DNA of 64,000 bases from Lamellibrachia satsuma (lineage: Eukaryota > Annelida > Polychaeta > Sabellida > Siboglinidae): positions 15,771,507 through 15,835,506 of the forward strand of contig BSQZ01000004.1 in the NCBI GenBank assembly GCA_033239005.1, given 5' to 3'. The notes beneath the pieces were generated by a model. That model saw nothing but the letters and a program-made list of their open reading frames with translations. It was not told the origin of the DNA and made no database searches. The position numbers and the translations under genes are program-made. How positions within the stretch are numbered: the stretch's first letter is position 1; every line of letters begins with the position of its first letter. This document shows, one piece after another, positions 12,426-23,989 of this stretch.

Positions 12426-12532
12426 AGTGGTGGATATGTGAACGAATAGTCTTCACGCAGTACAGTGTAGTTGAAGTCGAGATGGCGTTGAAATGAACAT
12501 GTCTGTCAGTGGTTGAAGTGTAAAGCGTCTGT
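12426..12532 (+). mobile_element. SINE body fragment (same family as 26615-26945)
   Basis: The block GCAGTGGTGGATATGTGAAC, then GAATAGTC, AGTCGAGATGGCGTTG, AATGAACA and GTGAAGTGTAAAGCG-type sequence matches the reverse complement of 26640-26800 with substitutions and one internal gap. No tRNA-like head is present; the copy begins inside the body and ends in the GTCA microsatellite. Confidence 0.75.
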
Positions 12533-12571
12533 TAGTCAGTCAGTCAGTCAGTCAGTCAATCTGCTTGATTG

Positions 12572-12645
<74 letters not shown>
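12533..12645. repeat. (GTCA)n and (CCTG)n tetranucleotide microsatellites
   Basis: About 6 GTCA units, a short spacer (AATCTGCTTGATT), then about 18 uninterrupted CCTG/CTGC units at 12571-12642. The ACL/CLPA poly-peptides in three frames are by-products. Confidence 0.97.
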
Positions 12646-12649
12646 TGCC

Positions 12650-12850
12650 ACTCTATCTACTCCCTCGTTCCCTGTCCCTCTTCCCTGCACCGTCTTCATC
12701 TGTCTCTCTTCCCTGCTCCCTCGTCCCCTATCTCCCATCCCTGCTCCCTCGTCCCCTGTCTCTGTTCCCTGCTCCCTTGCCCCCTGCTCCTTCGTCCCCT
12801 GTTTCCCTTCCCTGCTCCTTCGTCCCCTCCCCTCTTCACCGTCTGTCTCC
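12650..12850. repeat. Degenerate polypyrimidine minisatellite
   Basis: Imperfect ~26-28-bp repeats around CCTGCTCCCTCGTCCCCTGT. One strand is nearly pure pyrimidine, so triplex-type structures are plausible. 12851-13643 holds no gene I can support. Confidence 0.85.
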
Positions 12851-13643
12851 TTCAGTTTGGTGATGTGACTCTATGTTTCTCTCTGTCCACGTCCGAATCG
12901 TCCGAAAGCTGAGTTTAACGGCCACACGTTCCTCTCATGTAATTGGTTGGGCGTAGCCGCGTGGTGTGGGCTTGTAGTGCACAACAACGTAACAATATTT
13001 GATAGGCGAAGTGCCCCTCGAACAACTCCTAGCACCAGCATTAAGCACTGCCCGACTGGACTGTCTGGTGTCGTTATTAAGGACACAGTAGCGTCAAGTC
13101 CAGTCTTGTCTACGAAGAAGCTCACGCTTACAATAACGTTGTGTTTATTCCCTCTGACCCAGTGCAACTTAGAACTGTCGCCATTCACCAGGAACAAACG
13201 TATCCATTGGTAGCATGTCAATATTGACTGTCAATCCTTCTGCATGGCTGTCATTGACAATTCACACCGGAATAACCGCTACCTTGGGTAGACTTGTCAA
13301 TATGTATTGTATTGCCACTACGTGGCAATCAATTGTGCAGCCTTTCGGACGCGGTCGAAGACAACACATTTCTTGCGTGTCATTGTGTAGTTAATCTCTG
13401 TGTAGTTAATCCGATTCCTGTTTAGATCACATCGACTGAAATAAAATGAAGTAAAATAACATTGGACAGTGCGGTCCCATAAGGCAAACCTTCAAATTGT
13501 AGATCTACGCTGTCAAACTACGGTAAACCTACGCTAACACGTCTTTACGCGTTCCTATTATAAACAGATATGTGCGTGCACAACTTCCCCGTTGTGTTTT
13601 TTCTGCTTGAACGATCCATCAAATGTGTGCGTACAAACACGCG

Positions 13644-13740
13644 TAGCAGACCTGCCTCATGTTACGGGTTACCCGTAGCAGACCTGCCTCATGTTACAGG
13701 TTACCCGTAGCAGACCTGCCTCATGTTACGGGTTACCCGT
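13644..13740. repeat. 31-bp repeat, three units
   Basis: CGTAGCAGACCTGCCTCATG followed by TTACGGGTTAC, three copies with one substitution, directly upstream of the hAT transposase remnant. Confidence 0.95.
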
Positions 13741-13859
13741 ATCCGATAGGGATTTTGGCGATTTTTGGAGTAATACGGCCGTACTCCATTTTGATACGGA
13801 TTTCAATTAAATTTACGGAAAATCTTTATATAGCCACATTATTAAATTTTACTTGTATG

Positions 13860-14286
13860 CGTCACAAAACCCGGTGTTGCGCGACTTGGGTGTTCTCGAC
13901 CCTGCAGCCCGCGTGAACCTGACGTCTGTGCTTCTGGCAGCCCTCCCGAAGTCGACGTCGAACAGTTGAAGGACGAGTGCGAGGACTTTCAGCTGTTGGA
14001 TGATGGCGTCATCGCGCTGGAGGAGGATGGCCAAACGCGGCCGATCGACCACGTCTAGTCTGACATCCTCTCGCTGAAGACGTCGTTGCAGGTCGTCCGC
14101 TTCCCACTGTTGGCAAAGGTGATGGCGCCGTTCCTGCCTCCCACACAGCAACGCAGGTGTGGAGAGGCTGTTTTCAAACTTGCAAAAATACATACATGTA
14201 AACTGAACATCGACAGCTCCTGCCATCAGTTGTCTGTGCCAGCTGAGATGCTGAGACTAGCCAAATCTGCAACGCATGCTGAGTGA
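13860..14286 (+). pseudogene. hAT transposase C-terminal remnant (dimerisation region)
   Basis: Conceptual + strand reading across frameshifts gives an acidic stretch (EVDVEQLKDECEDFQLLDDG, about 13951) and the block VVRFPLLAKVM (about 14090). After these come decayed matches to the hAT dimerisation motif, in which LPHSNADVERVFS is normally expected, here scrambled to a frame-shifted LPPTQQ...GEAVFKLAKIH. The end is CKLNIDSSCHQ...LRLAKSATHAE and a stop at 14284. The order 'RFPLLAKVM - SN..VER.FS - CKLN - K.A' fits the C-terminal hAT domain. The stretch has a stop (14058) and an internal deletion, so it is inactive. It is the only transposase-like coding remnant seen, and could be the source family for the short hAT-like elements elsewhere. 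Confidence 0.6.
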
Positions 14287-14964
14287 TGAATGTATTTTGT
14301 GATAGATGTTTGTGTAATAAAATTATGTACTTGTATTCGCATGTTGTTATGGTGTGCGCGACATATATGTTATATTCTTACAGAATTTTAGGTGAAAAAT
14401 ACAGATTGCAACCCAAAAATTGTGGCAGGTCTGTGTGTAGTATGATAATAGCTGTGGAATACGTCACCCCAAGATATACGGAATATTAGCGATGTCATTG
14501 AAGTTTTTAAGAGCAAACTAAGAACTCAGTACTCTTCTTCTCTGCCGCATCCTCGATCCTTTCACGTTGTGATGCCCATTTTCACGCCGAGGCCTTCGTC
14601 TTTATGATGTTTTTCGTCAAAATGGCTAAATTGTTTTTTTTGGTGCCAAATCAGACGTCATTTTAACAAATCGCGTAAGTGGCCACCGACAGCGCGAGAC
14701 TAGTCCGTACGGATCAACATGTCGAACATGTAGGGGAGACCGGGGCTAGTTGTATACACGGACAAGTTGCTACAGAGTCGTTTTACGAAAACATAGCACA
14801 CATATGGAGATACCATTGACGGTAGTTGGTTGGAAGTCCAAAGGGGGTACAATGTCTAAAAATCGGGAGTTAAGAAGACGAAATTAACTAGGTGTAGACA
14901 AAAATTACTTTTTAAACACCTAAAACGTCATCAAGCACTCGTGCGCTTACATGGATGATGTTGA
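14287..14964. other. No gene recognised
   Basis: AT-rich to mixed sequence. A stretch at 14729 (TAGGGGAGACCGGGGCTAGTTG-like) looks like a transposon end of the kind frequent in invertebrates, but I see no partner terminus. Confidence 0.35.
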
Positions 14965-15295
14965 ACTGGAGTGGCTTAGTGAGGAGGACGTAGACATTTA
15001 TTGCACTCCTCAAAGAGGACGAAGACACTTAATGCATTCCTCAAAGAGGATGTACACATTTATTGCACTCCTCAAAGAGGACGAAGACATTCAATGCACT
15101 CCTCAAAGAGGACGAAAACATGTATTGCACTCCTCAAAGAGGACGAAAACATTCAATGCACTCCTCAAAGAGGACGAATACATTCGACGCACTCCTCAAA
15201 GAGAACGTAAATAGTTATTACACTCCTCAAAGAGGACGTAGACATTTATTGCACTCCTCAAAGAGGACGAAGACATTCAATGCACTCCTCAAACA
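14965..15295. repeat. 30-bp minisatellite with a built-in hairpin, about 10-11 units
   Basis: Unit approximates CTCCTCAAAGAGGACGAAGA then CATTCAATGC. Each unit contains CCTC-AAA-GAGG, a perfect 4-bp stem with a 3-base loop. The period is a multiple of 3, so all three + frames stay open (69-87 codons); not genes. Confidence 0.95.
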
Positions 15296-15324
15296 GCACT
15301 GGTCTCTGGGACACCAATAATCCC

Positions 15325-15510
15325 CTTGAGCAGCGCTGTGAATCGTCGGGAGGATGTCTGGTGTGTGGGCAGACAGCGCTATGAATCGTCGGGAGGGTGT
15401 CTGGTGTGTGGGCAGACAGCGCTGTGAATCGTCGGGAGGATGTCTGGTGTGTGGGCAGACAGCGCTATGAATCGTCGGGAGGATGTCTGGTGTGTGAGCA
15501 GGCACGTAGG
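15325..15510. repeat. 44-bp minisatellite, four units
   Basis: CAGCGCTATGAATCGTCGGG then AGGATGTCTGGTGTGTGGGCA repeated at 15331, 15374, 15418 and 15462. The last unit decays after GTGTGAGCAGGCA. Confidence 0.95.
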
Positions 15511-16984
15511 CAGAAGTATGTGTCGTTTGATGTGTCATGACTCCGAGTCGTGGATGTAGCAGCACAGAGAACGTCCAAGGACTTCCTACATGCATCATTA
15601 CACATATTAGACGTAGGCCTACATAAACATGGACCTTTGATTTATTAGTAGTTATACAGACCTATATTCTTATGTGAACTACACATTAATGCTAACATGG
15701 AACGAATAAAAAAATAGATATATGCATAATAGGTCGGGGTGGGGGGGGGTGCTTTCCCAAAACAAACGTGGTTTTAAGGGGAGTAGTTTATTGATGGCCC
15801 CCAGCATCATTTTGATTTGGGTACGTACACAATTTTAATTTAGCGTACGTGACAGGGCAAGTGGGGGGGTGTTAAGGGGCCACGTTGCCTCTAGGCTACA
15901 TGGTATAGCGAATATCAATAGTGCAGTGGGAATACATGAGAGAAGTAAAGCTGTTTTGACACGCGCACACGCGTTTAAGGAAAATAGTATACCAAACAAA
16001 CCAATCCCTCTAACGTCAGTGTGAAAATAGCTGAAGAGAAGGCACTACCGGTCATAGTAGGCGTCACATAATGATAATTTATTACTACGTTGACCTGCTT
16101 TTGCCATAACAGTGGCGCCACATGGTGGGTCAGGATGCAATCAACGACGACGAGTGCTTAGAGGCTAATGATTTCTACATGCGCTACAACTAATTTCTAT
16201 GTGTACACGTGAATCAGATCCCCAAGGTTATAAACCAGTTAAATACAATGACATAAACGTGACAACGTTTAGCGCGTGTGTCTGCCAAATCCTTCATGTT
16301 TGTTAAAGATATCAATAAAATCACAAATGTACTCTCGATACAGCGAATTCTAAGCCTAGCCTAAGCTAAGGCGAAGTCAGACGGACGCTGGTGTGTGGAC
16401 TGGATAGTAGATGTGTAAATTTGAGTTTTTTGTAACTGTGTCACATTATTTGAACTCCGAAGATGCATCATCATATTGTTAACAGGCTAAGGTACGTAGA
16501 TCAATGCGGACTGTCGATCGAGATGACGGGTTTGTGTTCACCTGCTACTGTCGCTTCGAAACTTGGAGTTGGCCTGCTTTTCCGTTTTCGTTAACTCCAC
16601 TTTCTCGCCTCTGACAGAGGCTCTGTCCAGGCTTTGACTTTTATGTGGCACAGTTTGTCTTTGTCAAACTGTCTTTGTATGTATCTTTTCTGTTGTGATA
16701 AAGTTGTGAGATAAATTATACACACTGTGACACTGGTCTCGTGCCACAGTAACCCAGTTATGCCACTGTAGAATCAATGGTGCCTGGCTTGATGGCTGGT
16801 AAGTAAAGTTTCAATCTGATTTTTATGTTGTCAACTATTACTTTATAGTTATAACTTATACCTTATGATAGCTTATGACGAATCTGATGGCAGGATCCAG
16901 ATGGTTCCTCCATGATCAGATCTTCTTCAGAATTAATTATTAGGGGTTCATAGTTTCCGGTTCCAGTGGCAGTGCCGTGCCGTG
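15511..16984. other. No gene recognised
   Basis: No coding stretch or repeat array. A G-run lies at 15737-15749. At 16771 a short ATG-initiated segment runs into a consensus donor (GGCTGGTAAGTAAAG, 16793), which could be a first exon but has no supporting homology. Confidence 0.35.
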
Positions 16985-17710
16985 GTCAGTGTTAATCATT
17001 ATTCACATTAATGGAGTTTCATAGTTGTATTATTGCCTGGGTAGACCACAATTTGTCTAGACGATTTTTAAATAAGTTTATATTGATCTAACTTGTGTTA
17101 CTGAATTAGGTAAACTATTCCATGGTCCAGCCACTCTAAGAGGGAATGCATTTTTTCTTAGATTTATTTTCGCTCTTTGGGTAAACAATTTAAGTCTAGT
17201 GGCCTCTATTTCTTGTTCTTAGACTTAGTGACACATCCTCCCGTTTGATGCGGACTAATTATCGTACAGTTCATAGCATTATACTGGTAGGCGTCAAATT
17301 CGATCTACTTACTACTTAATAGGCTTGGCCTGGGTAAGCATTTTCCTCTGAAATTTGCCTCATTTCTACATGTTGGCGATCTGACCAAAAAACCACATAC
17401 ATAATATTATGTGCATTTTTATCAGATAAAAAATCAAGCGTAAACCATGCTTTATTGATAGACCTCGCCATACCGACGTGGACTGAGACTGAGTATGTCA
17501 TATTTGTTTTGAAAATTGTCCAACCTATCATTGTATAATTTTCTAGGATTTTTTAGAATAGCAAAGAGATAGGTCTGTAATAATCAACCTTTATCACCAG
17601 TCTTAGCAATTGGAATAACTTTGATGACAGTTTTAATTTTGTTGAGAAATACTCCTGTTATGAAAGAAACATTGCACGTGTGATTCAAAAGTTTTACAAT
17701 AATTATGAGT
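16985..17710 (-). mobile_element. LINE remnants, C-terminal and RT blocks
   Basis: Minus-strand reading near 17080-17215 gives EQEIEATRLKLFTQRAKINL, then KNAFPLRVAGPWNSLPNSV. This is the characteristic C-terminal block of CR1-like and related LINE ORF2 proteins (the 'R.N.WNSLP' motif). A second block at 17545-17700 reads ITGVFLNKIKTVIKVIPIAK then TGDKG, the start of a reverse transcriptase ('...V.PI.K.GD'). The order on the minus strand (RT at higher coordinates, C-terminus lower) fits one element with a large internal deletion. Confidence 0.65.
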
Positions 17711-17942
17711 AATAACTTTTTTGATCATATTTATCATTTTATGTTATTACAATATGATGACATTTTACTTAAACTATTTTTAACAAATCTAAGTGGTAAT
17801 CAACAGCACTTAGACACATACTGTTGTCATGTCCTTTCCCCATATGTAGGCCCTGATAAAAAAATTATAAAACCTTTTCAGGTAAAGTAATACGCATCAT
17901 CACCATCATTGAAATTCAGAAATCCAGTAAGGGGTTATTCAC

Positions 17943-18395
17943 AATTGTTGACATTTACCTGTTTGTATGGACCGTATTAGGGGGGGTCAAGGCACGCGCA
18001 CTATTTAGCAAAACGTTAGTCACATGCAGACAATTATCACTGTTACATCATGCAGCGCCACATGGTGAACTATTACAGAACTACTGTTGTTTTAGACTGT
18101 GTAATCATTTACTGTAATACAGTCTGACATCTTGGAAATTCAAAAACAATTATCAATACGACGTCATGGAGTTGTTAGAAAAACACAAAGTTATAACATC
18201 GTTATATTATCAAGGATCGGATAAACTGTTTTAAAACATATTCTGATGGTTAATATTGTATAATAACATGCACTGTGTCATAACATTGTTTCATTGATAT
18301 GTTTTTTAACGGTAAATTATGAACATTTAAGGTATTAGTCAGGGAGGGGAAGGGGTTTGAAAATTGGCATACTTTGTATGTAAATGTCAACAATT
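17943..18395. mobile_element. Pair of inverted 16-bp termini, possible short DNA transposon
   Basis: AATTGTTGACATTTAC at 17943-17958 has its exact reverse complement at 18380-18395. The outer sequences also agree in part (CAGTAA on the left, TTACTG on the right). A related left-end sequence (CAGTAGGGGCCGTTCACAAT, then TGTCGATATTTACC) recurs at about 32973. I see no obvious target-site duplication. Confidence 0.5.
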
Positions 18396-18396
18396 T

Positions 18397-18665
18397 ACTG
18401 CTCATGATTTAGAGGCTGGATGTTCATTGACACTATCGTTGCTGTCATCTCTTTATCCTTGAAGTCCGAGGTGACGTTGGTTTCTGTGCCAGTCATTGAT
18501 TTTCACTGACACTCATCTAGTTAAAGGGACCACAGTTTCATGTTTAGCAATACCCACTCCTATAAATACACCTCTCATTGAGCTGTTGTCGTGCTCACTG
18601 GTGTCACGCTACGCTGCTTGTTCATATTGGCCATTCAATGTTTAGAACCGATCGGCCTGTCAGAA
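18397..18665 (+). repeat. Module A, copy 1 (dispersed repeat with TATA-like core)
   Basis: Shares with 25535-25790, 33425-33690, 33700-33880 and 39695-39900 the succession CTGCTCATGATTTAGAG, then (A/T)CT(A/T)CTTAAAGGG-type sequence, then CCCACTCCTATAAATAC (TATAAATA at 18561), then GTGCTCACTGGTGTCACGCT (about 18591) and a GAACA...CATTCAATG block. Copy 1 has a longer spacer before the TTAAAGGG block. The TATA-like box at a fixed place suggests a promoter, but that is inference. Confidence 0.75.
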
Positions 18666-19084
18666 AACTGTACAAAACTACAGATTTTATAGATTTAGTT
18701 TATGTTTACTTCAATTTTATTTAGATTTGTATTTTATTATATATAATAGTAGAGTACTGTTTAGAAAACTATGAAATACTTTCTGCAATAATGTCTGCAA
18801 AAAACATATTTGGGTATAGAAAAAGGTTAACCTTACTAAATGTGTCTTGTTATTATTCAGGATGTTATTAAATAATTCCTGTAGTTGCTAGCTTGCAACA
18901 TTTCAGCATTTATGTTGTCAATGTCTGGGCTTTTTCTGCTGTTTAGCATTCTTATGGCTGTCCTTAAAAAATACATGCATACAATTATATTAACAACATT
19001 ATTGGTCTCTATAGAAATCTATAAAAATGTATCAATTTGTATAGAATTCTACATAGCATAGTATAATACTGCATAGAAAAATTT
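18666..19084. other. AT-rich flank of the 28-bp satellite, no gene
   Basis: Contains AATGTCTGCAAAAA at 18789, also found immediately right of the array (23561), which hints that the array expanded within, or was bounded by, one repeat element. Confidence 0.5.
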
Positions 19085-22000
19085 AGCACACTTCCAATTC
19101 TAACAAAACTACAGCACACTTCCAATTCTAACAAAACTACAGCACACTTCCAATTCTAACAAAACTACAGCATACTTCCAATTCTAACAAAACTACAGAA
19201 CACTTCCAATTCTAACAAAACTACAGAACACTTCCAATTCTAACAAAACTACAGCACACTTCCAATTCTAACAAAACTACAGCACACTTCCAATTCTAAC
19301 AAAACTACAGCATACTTCCAAATCTAACAAAACTACAGCACACTTCCAATTCTAACAAAACTACAGCACACTTCCAAATCTAACAAAACTACAGCATACT
19401 TCCAAATCAAACAAAACTACAGCACGCTTCCAATTCTAACAAAACTACAGCACACTTCCAAATCTAACAAAACTACAGCATACTTCCAAATCAAACAAAA
19501 CTACAGCACGCTTCCAAATCAAACAAAACTACAGCATACTTCCAAATCTAACAAAACTACAGCATACTTCCAAATCTAACAAAACTACAGCACACTTCCA
19601 ATTCTAACAAAACTACAGCACACTTCCAAATCTAACAAAACTACAGCATACTTCCAAATCAAACAAAACTACAGCACGCTTCCAAATCAAACAAAACTAC
19701 AGCACACTTCCAAATCTAACAAAACTACAGCACACTTCCAAATCTAACAAAACTACAGCACACTTCCAATTCTAACAAAACTACAGCACACTTCCAATTC
19801 TAACAAAACTACAGCACACTTCCAATTCTAACAAAACTACAGCACACTTCCAATTCTAACAAAACTACAGCACACTTCCAAATCTAACAAAACTACAGCA
19901 CACTTCCAATTCTAACAAAACTACAGCATACTTCCAATTCTAACAAAACTACAGCACACTTCCAATTCTAACAAAACTACAGCACACTTCCAATTCTAAC
20001 AAAACTACAGAACACTTCCAATTCTAACAAAACTACAGCACACTTCCAATTCTAACAAAACTACAGCATACTTCCAATTCTAACAAAACTACAGCATACT
20101 TCCAATTCTAACAAAACTACAGCACACTTCCAATTCTAACAAAACTACAGCACACTTCCAATTCTAACAAAACTACAGCACACTTCCGATTCTAACAAAA
20201 CTACAGCATACTTCCAATTCTAACAAAACTACAGCACACTTCCAATTCTAACAAAACTACAGCACACTTCCAATTCTAACAAAACTACAGCACACTTCCA
20301 ATTCTAACAAAACTACAGCATACTTCCAATTCTAACAAAACTACAGCATACTTCCAATTCTAACAAAACTACAGAACACTTCCAATTCTAACAAAACTAC
20401 AGCACACTTCCAATTCTAACAAAACTACAGCACACTTCCAATTCTAACAAAACTTCAGCACACTTCCAATTCTAACAAAACTACAGCACACTTCCAATTC
20501 TAACAAAACTACAGCACACTTCCAACTCTAACAAAACTACAGAACACTTCCAAATCTAACAAAACTTCAGCACACTTCCAATTCTAACAAAACTACAGCA
20601 CACTTCCAATTCTAACAAAACTACAGCACACTTCCAATTCTAACAAAACTACAGAACACTTCCAATTCTAACAAAACTACAGCATACTTCCAATTCTAAC
20701 AAAACTACAGCACACTTCCAATTCTAACAAAACTTCAGCATACTTCCAATTCTAACAAAACTACAGCACACTTCCAATTCTAACAAAACTACAGCACACT
20801 TCCAATTCTAACAAAACTACAGCACACTTCCAATTCTAACAAAACTTCAGCATACTTCCAATTCTAACAAAACTACAGCACACTTCCAATTCTAACAAAA
20901 CTACAGAACACTTCCAATTCTAACAAAACTACAGCACACTTCCAATTCTAACAAAACTACAGCACACTTCCAATTCTAACAAAACTTCAGCACACTTCCA
21001 ATTCTAACAAAACTACAGCACACTTCCAATTCTAACAAAACTACAGCACACTTCCAACTCTAACAAAACTACAGAACACTTCCAAATCTAACAAAACTTC
21101 AGCACACTTCCAATTCTAACAAAACTACAGCACACTTCCAATTCTAACAAAACTACAGCACACTTCCAATTCTAACAAAACTACAGAACACTTCCAATTC
21201 TAACAAAACTACAGCATACTTCCAATTCTAACAAAACTACAGCACACTTCCAATTCTAACAAAACTTCAGCATACTTCCAATTCTAACAAAACTACAGCA
21301 CACTTCCAATTCTAACAAAACTACAGCACACTTCCAAATCTAACAAAACTACAGAACACTTCCAAATCTAACAAAACTTCAGCATACTTCCAATTCTAAC
21401 AAAACTACAGCATACTTCCAATTCTAACAAAACTACAGCACACTTCCAATTCTAACAAAACTACAGCACACTTCCAAATCTAACAAAACTACAGCATACT
21501 TCCAATTCTAACAAAACTACAGCATACTTCCAATTCTAACAAAACTACAGAACACTTCCAAATCTAACAAAACTACAGCACACTTCCAATTCTAACAAAA
21601 CTACAGCACACTTCCAATTCTAACAAAACTTCAGCATACTTCCAATTCTAACAAAACTACAGCACACTTCCAATTCTAACAAAACTACAGCACACTTCCA
21701 ATTCTAACAAAACTACAGCATACTTCCAATTCTAACAAAACTACAGCACACTTCCAAATCAAACAAAACTACAGCACGCTTCCAAATCAAACAAAACTAC
21801 AGCACACTTCCAAATCTAACAAAACTACAGCACACTTCCAATTCTAACAAAACTACAGCACACTTCCAATTCTAACAAAACTACAGAACACTTCCAATTC
21901 TAACAAAACTACAGCATACTTCCAATTCTAACAAAACTACAGCACACTTCCAAATCTAACAAAACTACAGCGTACTTCCAAATCTAACAAAACTACAGCA

Positions 22001-23561
22001 TACTTCCAATTCTAACAAAACTACAGCACACTTCCAAATCTAACAAAACTACAGCATACTTCCAAATCAAACAAAACTACAGCACGCTTCCAAATCAAAC
22101 AAAACTACAGCACGCTTCCAAATCAAACAAAACTACAGCACACTTCCAAATCTAACAAAACTACAGCATACTTCCAAATCTAACAAAACTACAGCACACT
22201 TCCAATTCTAACAAAACTACAGCACACTTCAAATTCTAACAAAACTACAGCATACTTCCAATTCTAACAAAACTACAGAACACTTCCAATTCTAACAAAA
22301 CTTCAGCATACTTCCAATTCTAACAAAACTACAGCACACTTCCAATTCTAACAAAACTACAGCACACTTCGAATTCTAACAAAACTACAGAACACTTCCA
22401 ATTCTAACAAAACTACAGCATACTTCCAATTCTAACAAAACTACAGCATACTTCCAATTCTAACAAAACTACAGCATCCTTCCAATTCTAACAAAACTAC
22501 AGCACACTTCCAAATCAAACAAAACTACAGCACGCTTCCAAATCAAACAAAACTACAGCACGCTTTCAAATCTAACAAAACTACAGCATACTTCCAAATC
22601 TAACAAAACTACAGCACACTTCCAATTCTAACAAAACTACAGCATACTTCCAAATCTAACAAAACTACAGCATACTTCCAAATCTAACAAAACTACAGCA
22701 TACTTCCATTTCTAACAAAACTACAGCATACTTCCAAATCTAACAAAACTACAGCATACTTCCAATTCTAACAAAACTACAGCATACTTCCAATTCTAAC
22801 AAAACTACAGCACACTTCCAAATCTAACAAAACTACAGCACACTTCCAAATCTAACAAAACTACAGCATACTTCCAAATCTAACAAAACTACAGCACACT
22901 TCCAAATCTAACAAAACTACAGCACACCTCCAATTCTAACAAAACTACAGCATACTTCCAAATCTAACAAAACTACAGCATACTTCCAAATCTAACAAAA
23001 CTACAGCATACTTCCATTTCTAACAAAACTACAGCATACTTCCAAATCTAACAAAACTACAGCATACTTCCAATTCTAACAAAACTACAGCATACTTCCA
23101 ATTCTAACAAAACTACAGCATACTTCCAATTCTAACAAAACTACAGCACACTTCCAATTCTAACAAAACTACAGCATACTTCCAAATCTAACAAAACTAC
23201 AGCATACTTCCAAATCAAACAAAACTACAGCACACTTCCAATTCTAACAAAACTACAGCACACTTCCAATTCTAACAAAACTACAGCATACTTCCAATTC
23301 TAACAAAACTACAGCACACTTCCAATTCTAACAAAACTACAGCATACTTCCAAATCTAACAAAACTACAGCATACTTCCATTTCTAACAAAACTACAGCA
23401 TACTTCCAAATCTAACAAAACTACAGCATACTTCCAATTCTAACAAAACTACAGCATACTTCCAATTCTAACAAAACTACAGCACACTTCCAATTCTCAC
23501 AAAACTACAGCATACTTCCAATTCTAACAAAACTACAGCATACTTCCAATTCTAACAAAAA
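19085..23561. repeat. 28-bp satellite array, about 160 units, with higher-order structure
   Basis: Unit is CACACTTCCAATTCTAACAA then AACTACAG. Variant sites are few: CAC/CAT/AAC/CGC at the start, AATTC/AAATC/ATTTC, TCTAAC/TCAAAC and CTACAG/CTTCAG. Rare variants mark larger repeated blocks: the TCCAACTC variant at 20521 and 21053 lies in the same variant series 532 bp apart (19 units); the TCCATTTC variant recurs at 22705, 23013 and 23377 (308 and 364 bp, 11 and 13 units). No ORF. A/C-rich on the + strand throughout. Confidence 0.98.
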
Positions 23562-23989
23562 TGTCTGCAAAAATCCTATAGAATATTCTATAAAAACATT
23601 TCATATAATATTATATTAACATTTTGTAGAATATTTTTCTGAATTCTACATATTTTTTTCTCAAAATCTTATAGAATGTTCTATTCAAATGATATTGATT
23701 GTTTGCTATGGGGTCTGTGTAGACAAACCAGTCGAGGTCACATGACAAGGCATAAATAAACATAAACACTGCTGCCCTGCCTTTGTAATTGTCCCTTGGT
23801 CCTAATCTTTGTAATTGTCCCTTGGTCCTTGTGATTCCTCCTGTTGGGCTGCCTAATGAGAAGCTTTATTGTTCCGTGCGTGTATACATCTATATGCCCC
23901 ATTTTTTCTTTTAATGCTGGCCATATACACGTGTTCCGTCGCGGGACTCTTGTATATGGCCAGCGTCATCACACGCCATTGCTGTCATG

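Noticed and set aside
12513..12912. Cys/Leu/Pro repeat ORFs
   Set aside because: Translations of (CCTG)n and a pyrimidine tract in three frames.
13849..14226. 125-codon minus-strand ORF
   Set aside because: Antisense shadow of the hAT transposase remnant, which gives recognisable motifs on the + strand.
16771..16800. A first exon ending at GGCTG|GTAAGTAAAG
   Set aside because: Strong donor consensus, but the coding part is only a few codons and no partner exon was found.
19085..23561. CRISPR-like appearance of regular 28-bp repeats (and of the 36-bp repeats at 25046-25512)
   Set aside because: The repeats are head-to-tail without unique spacers, there are no cas genes, and the DNA is eukaryotic.
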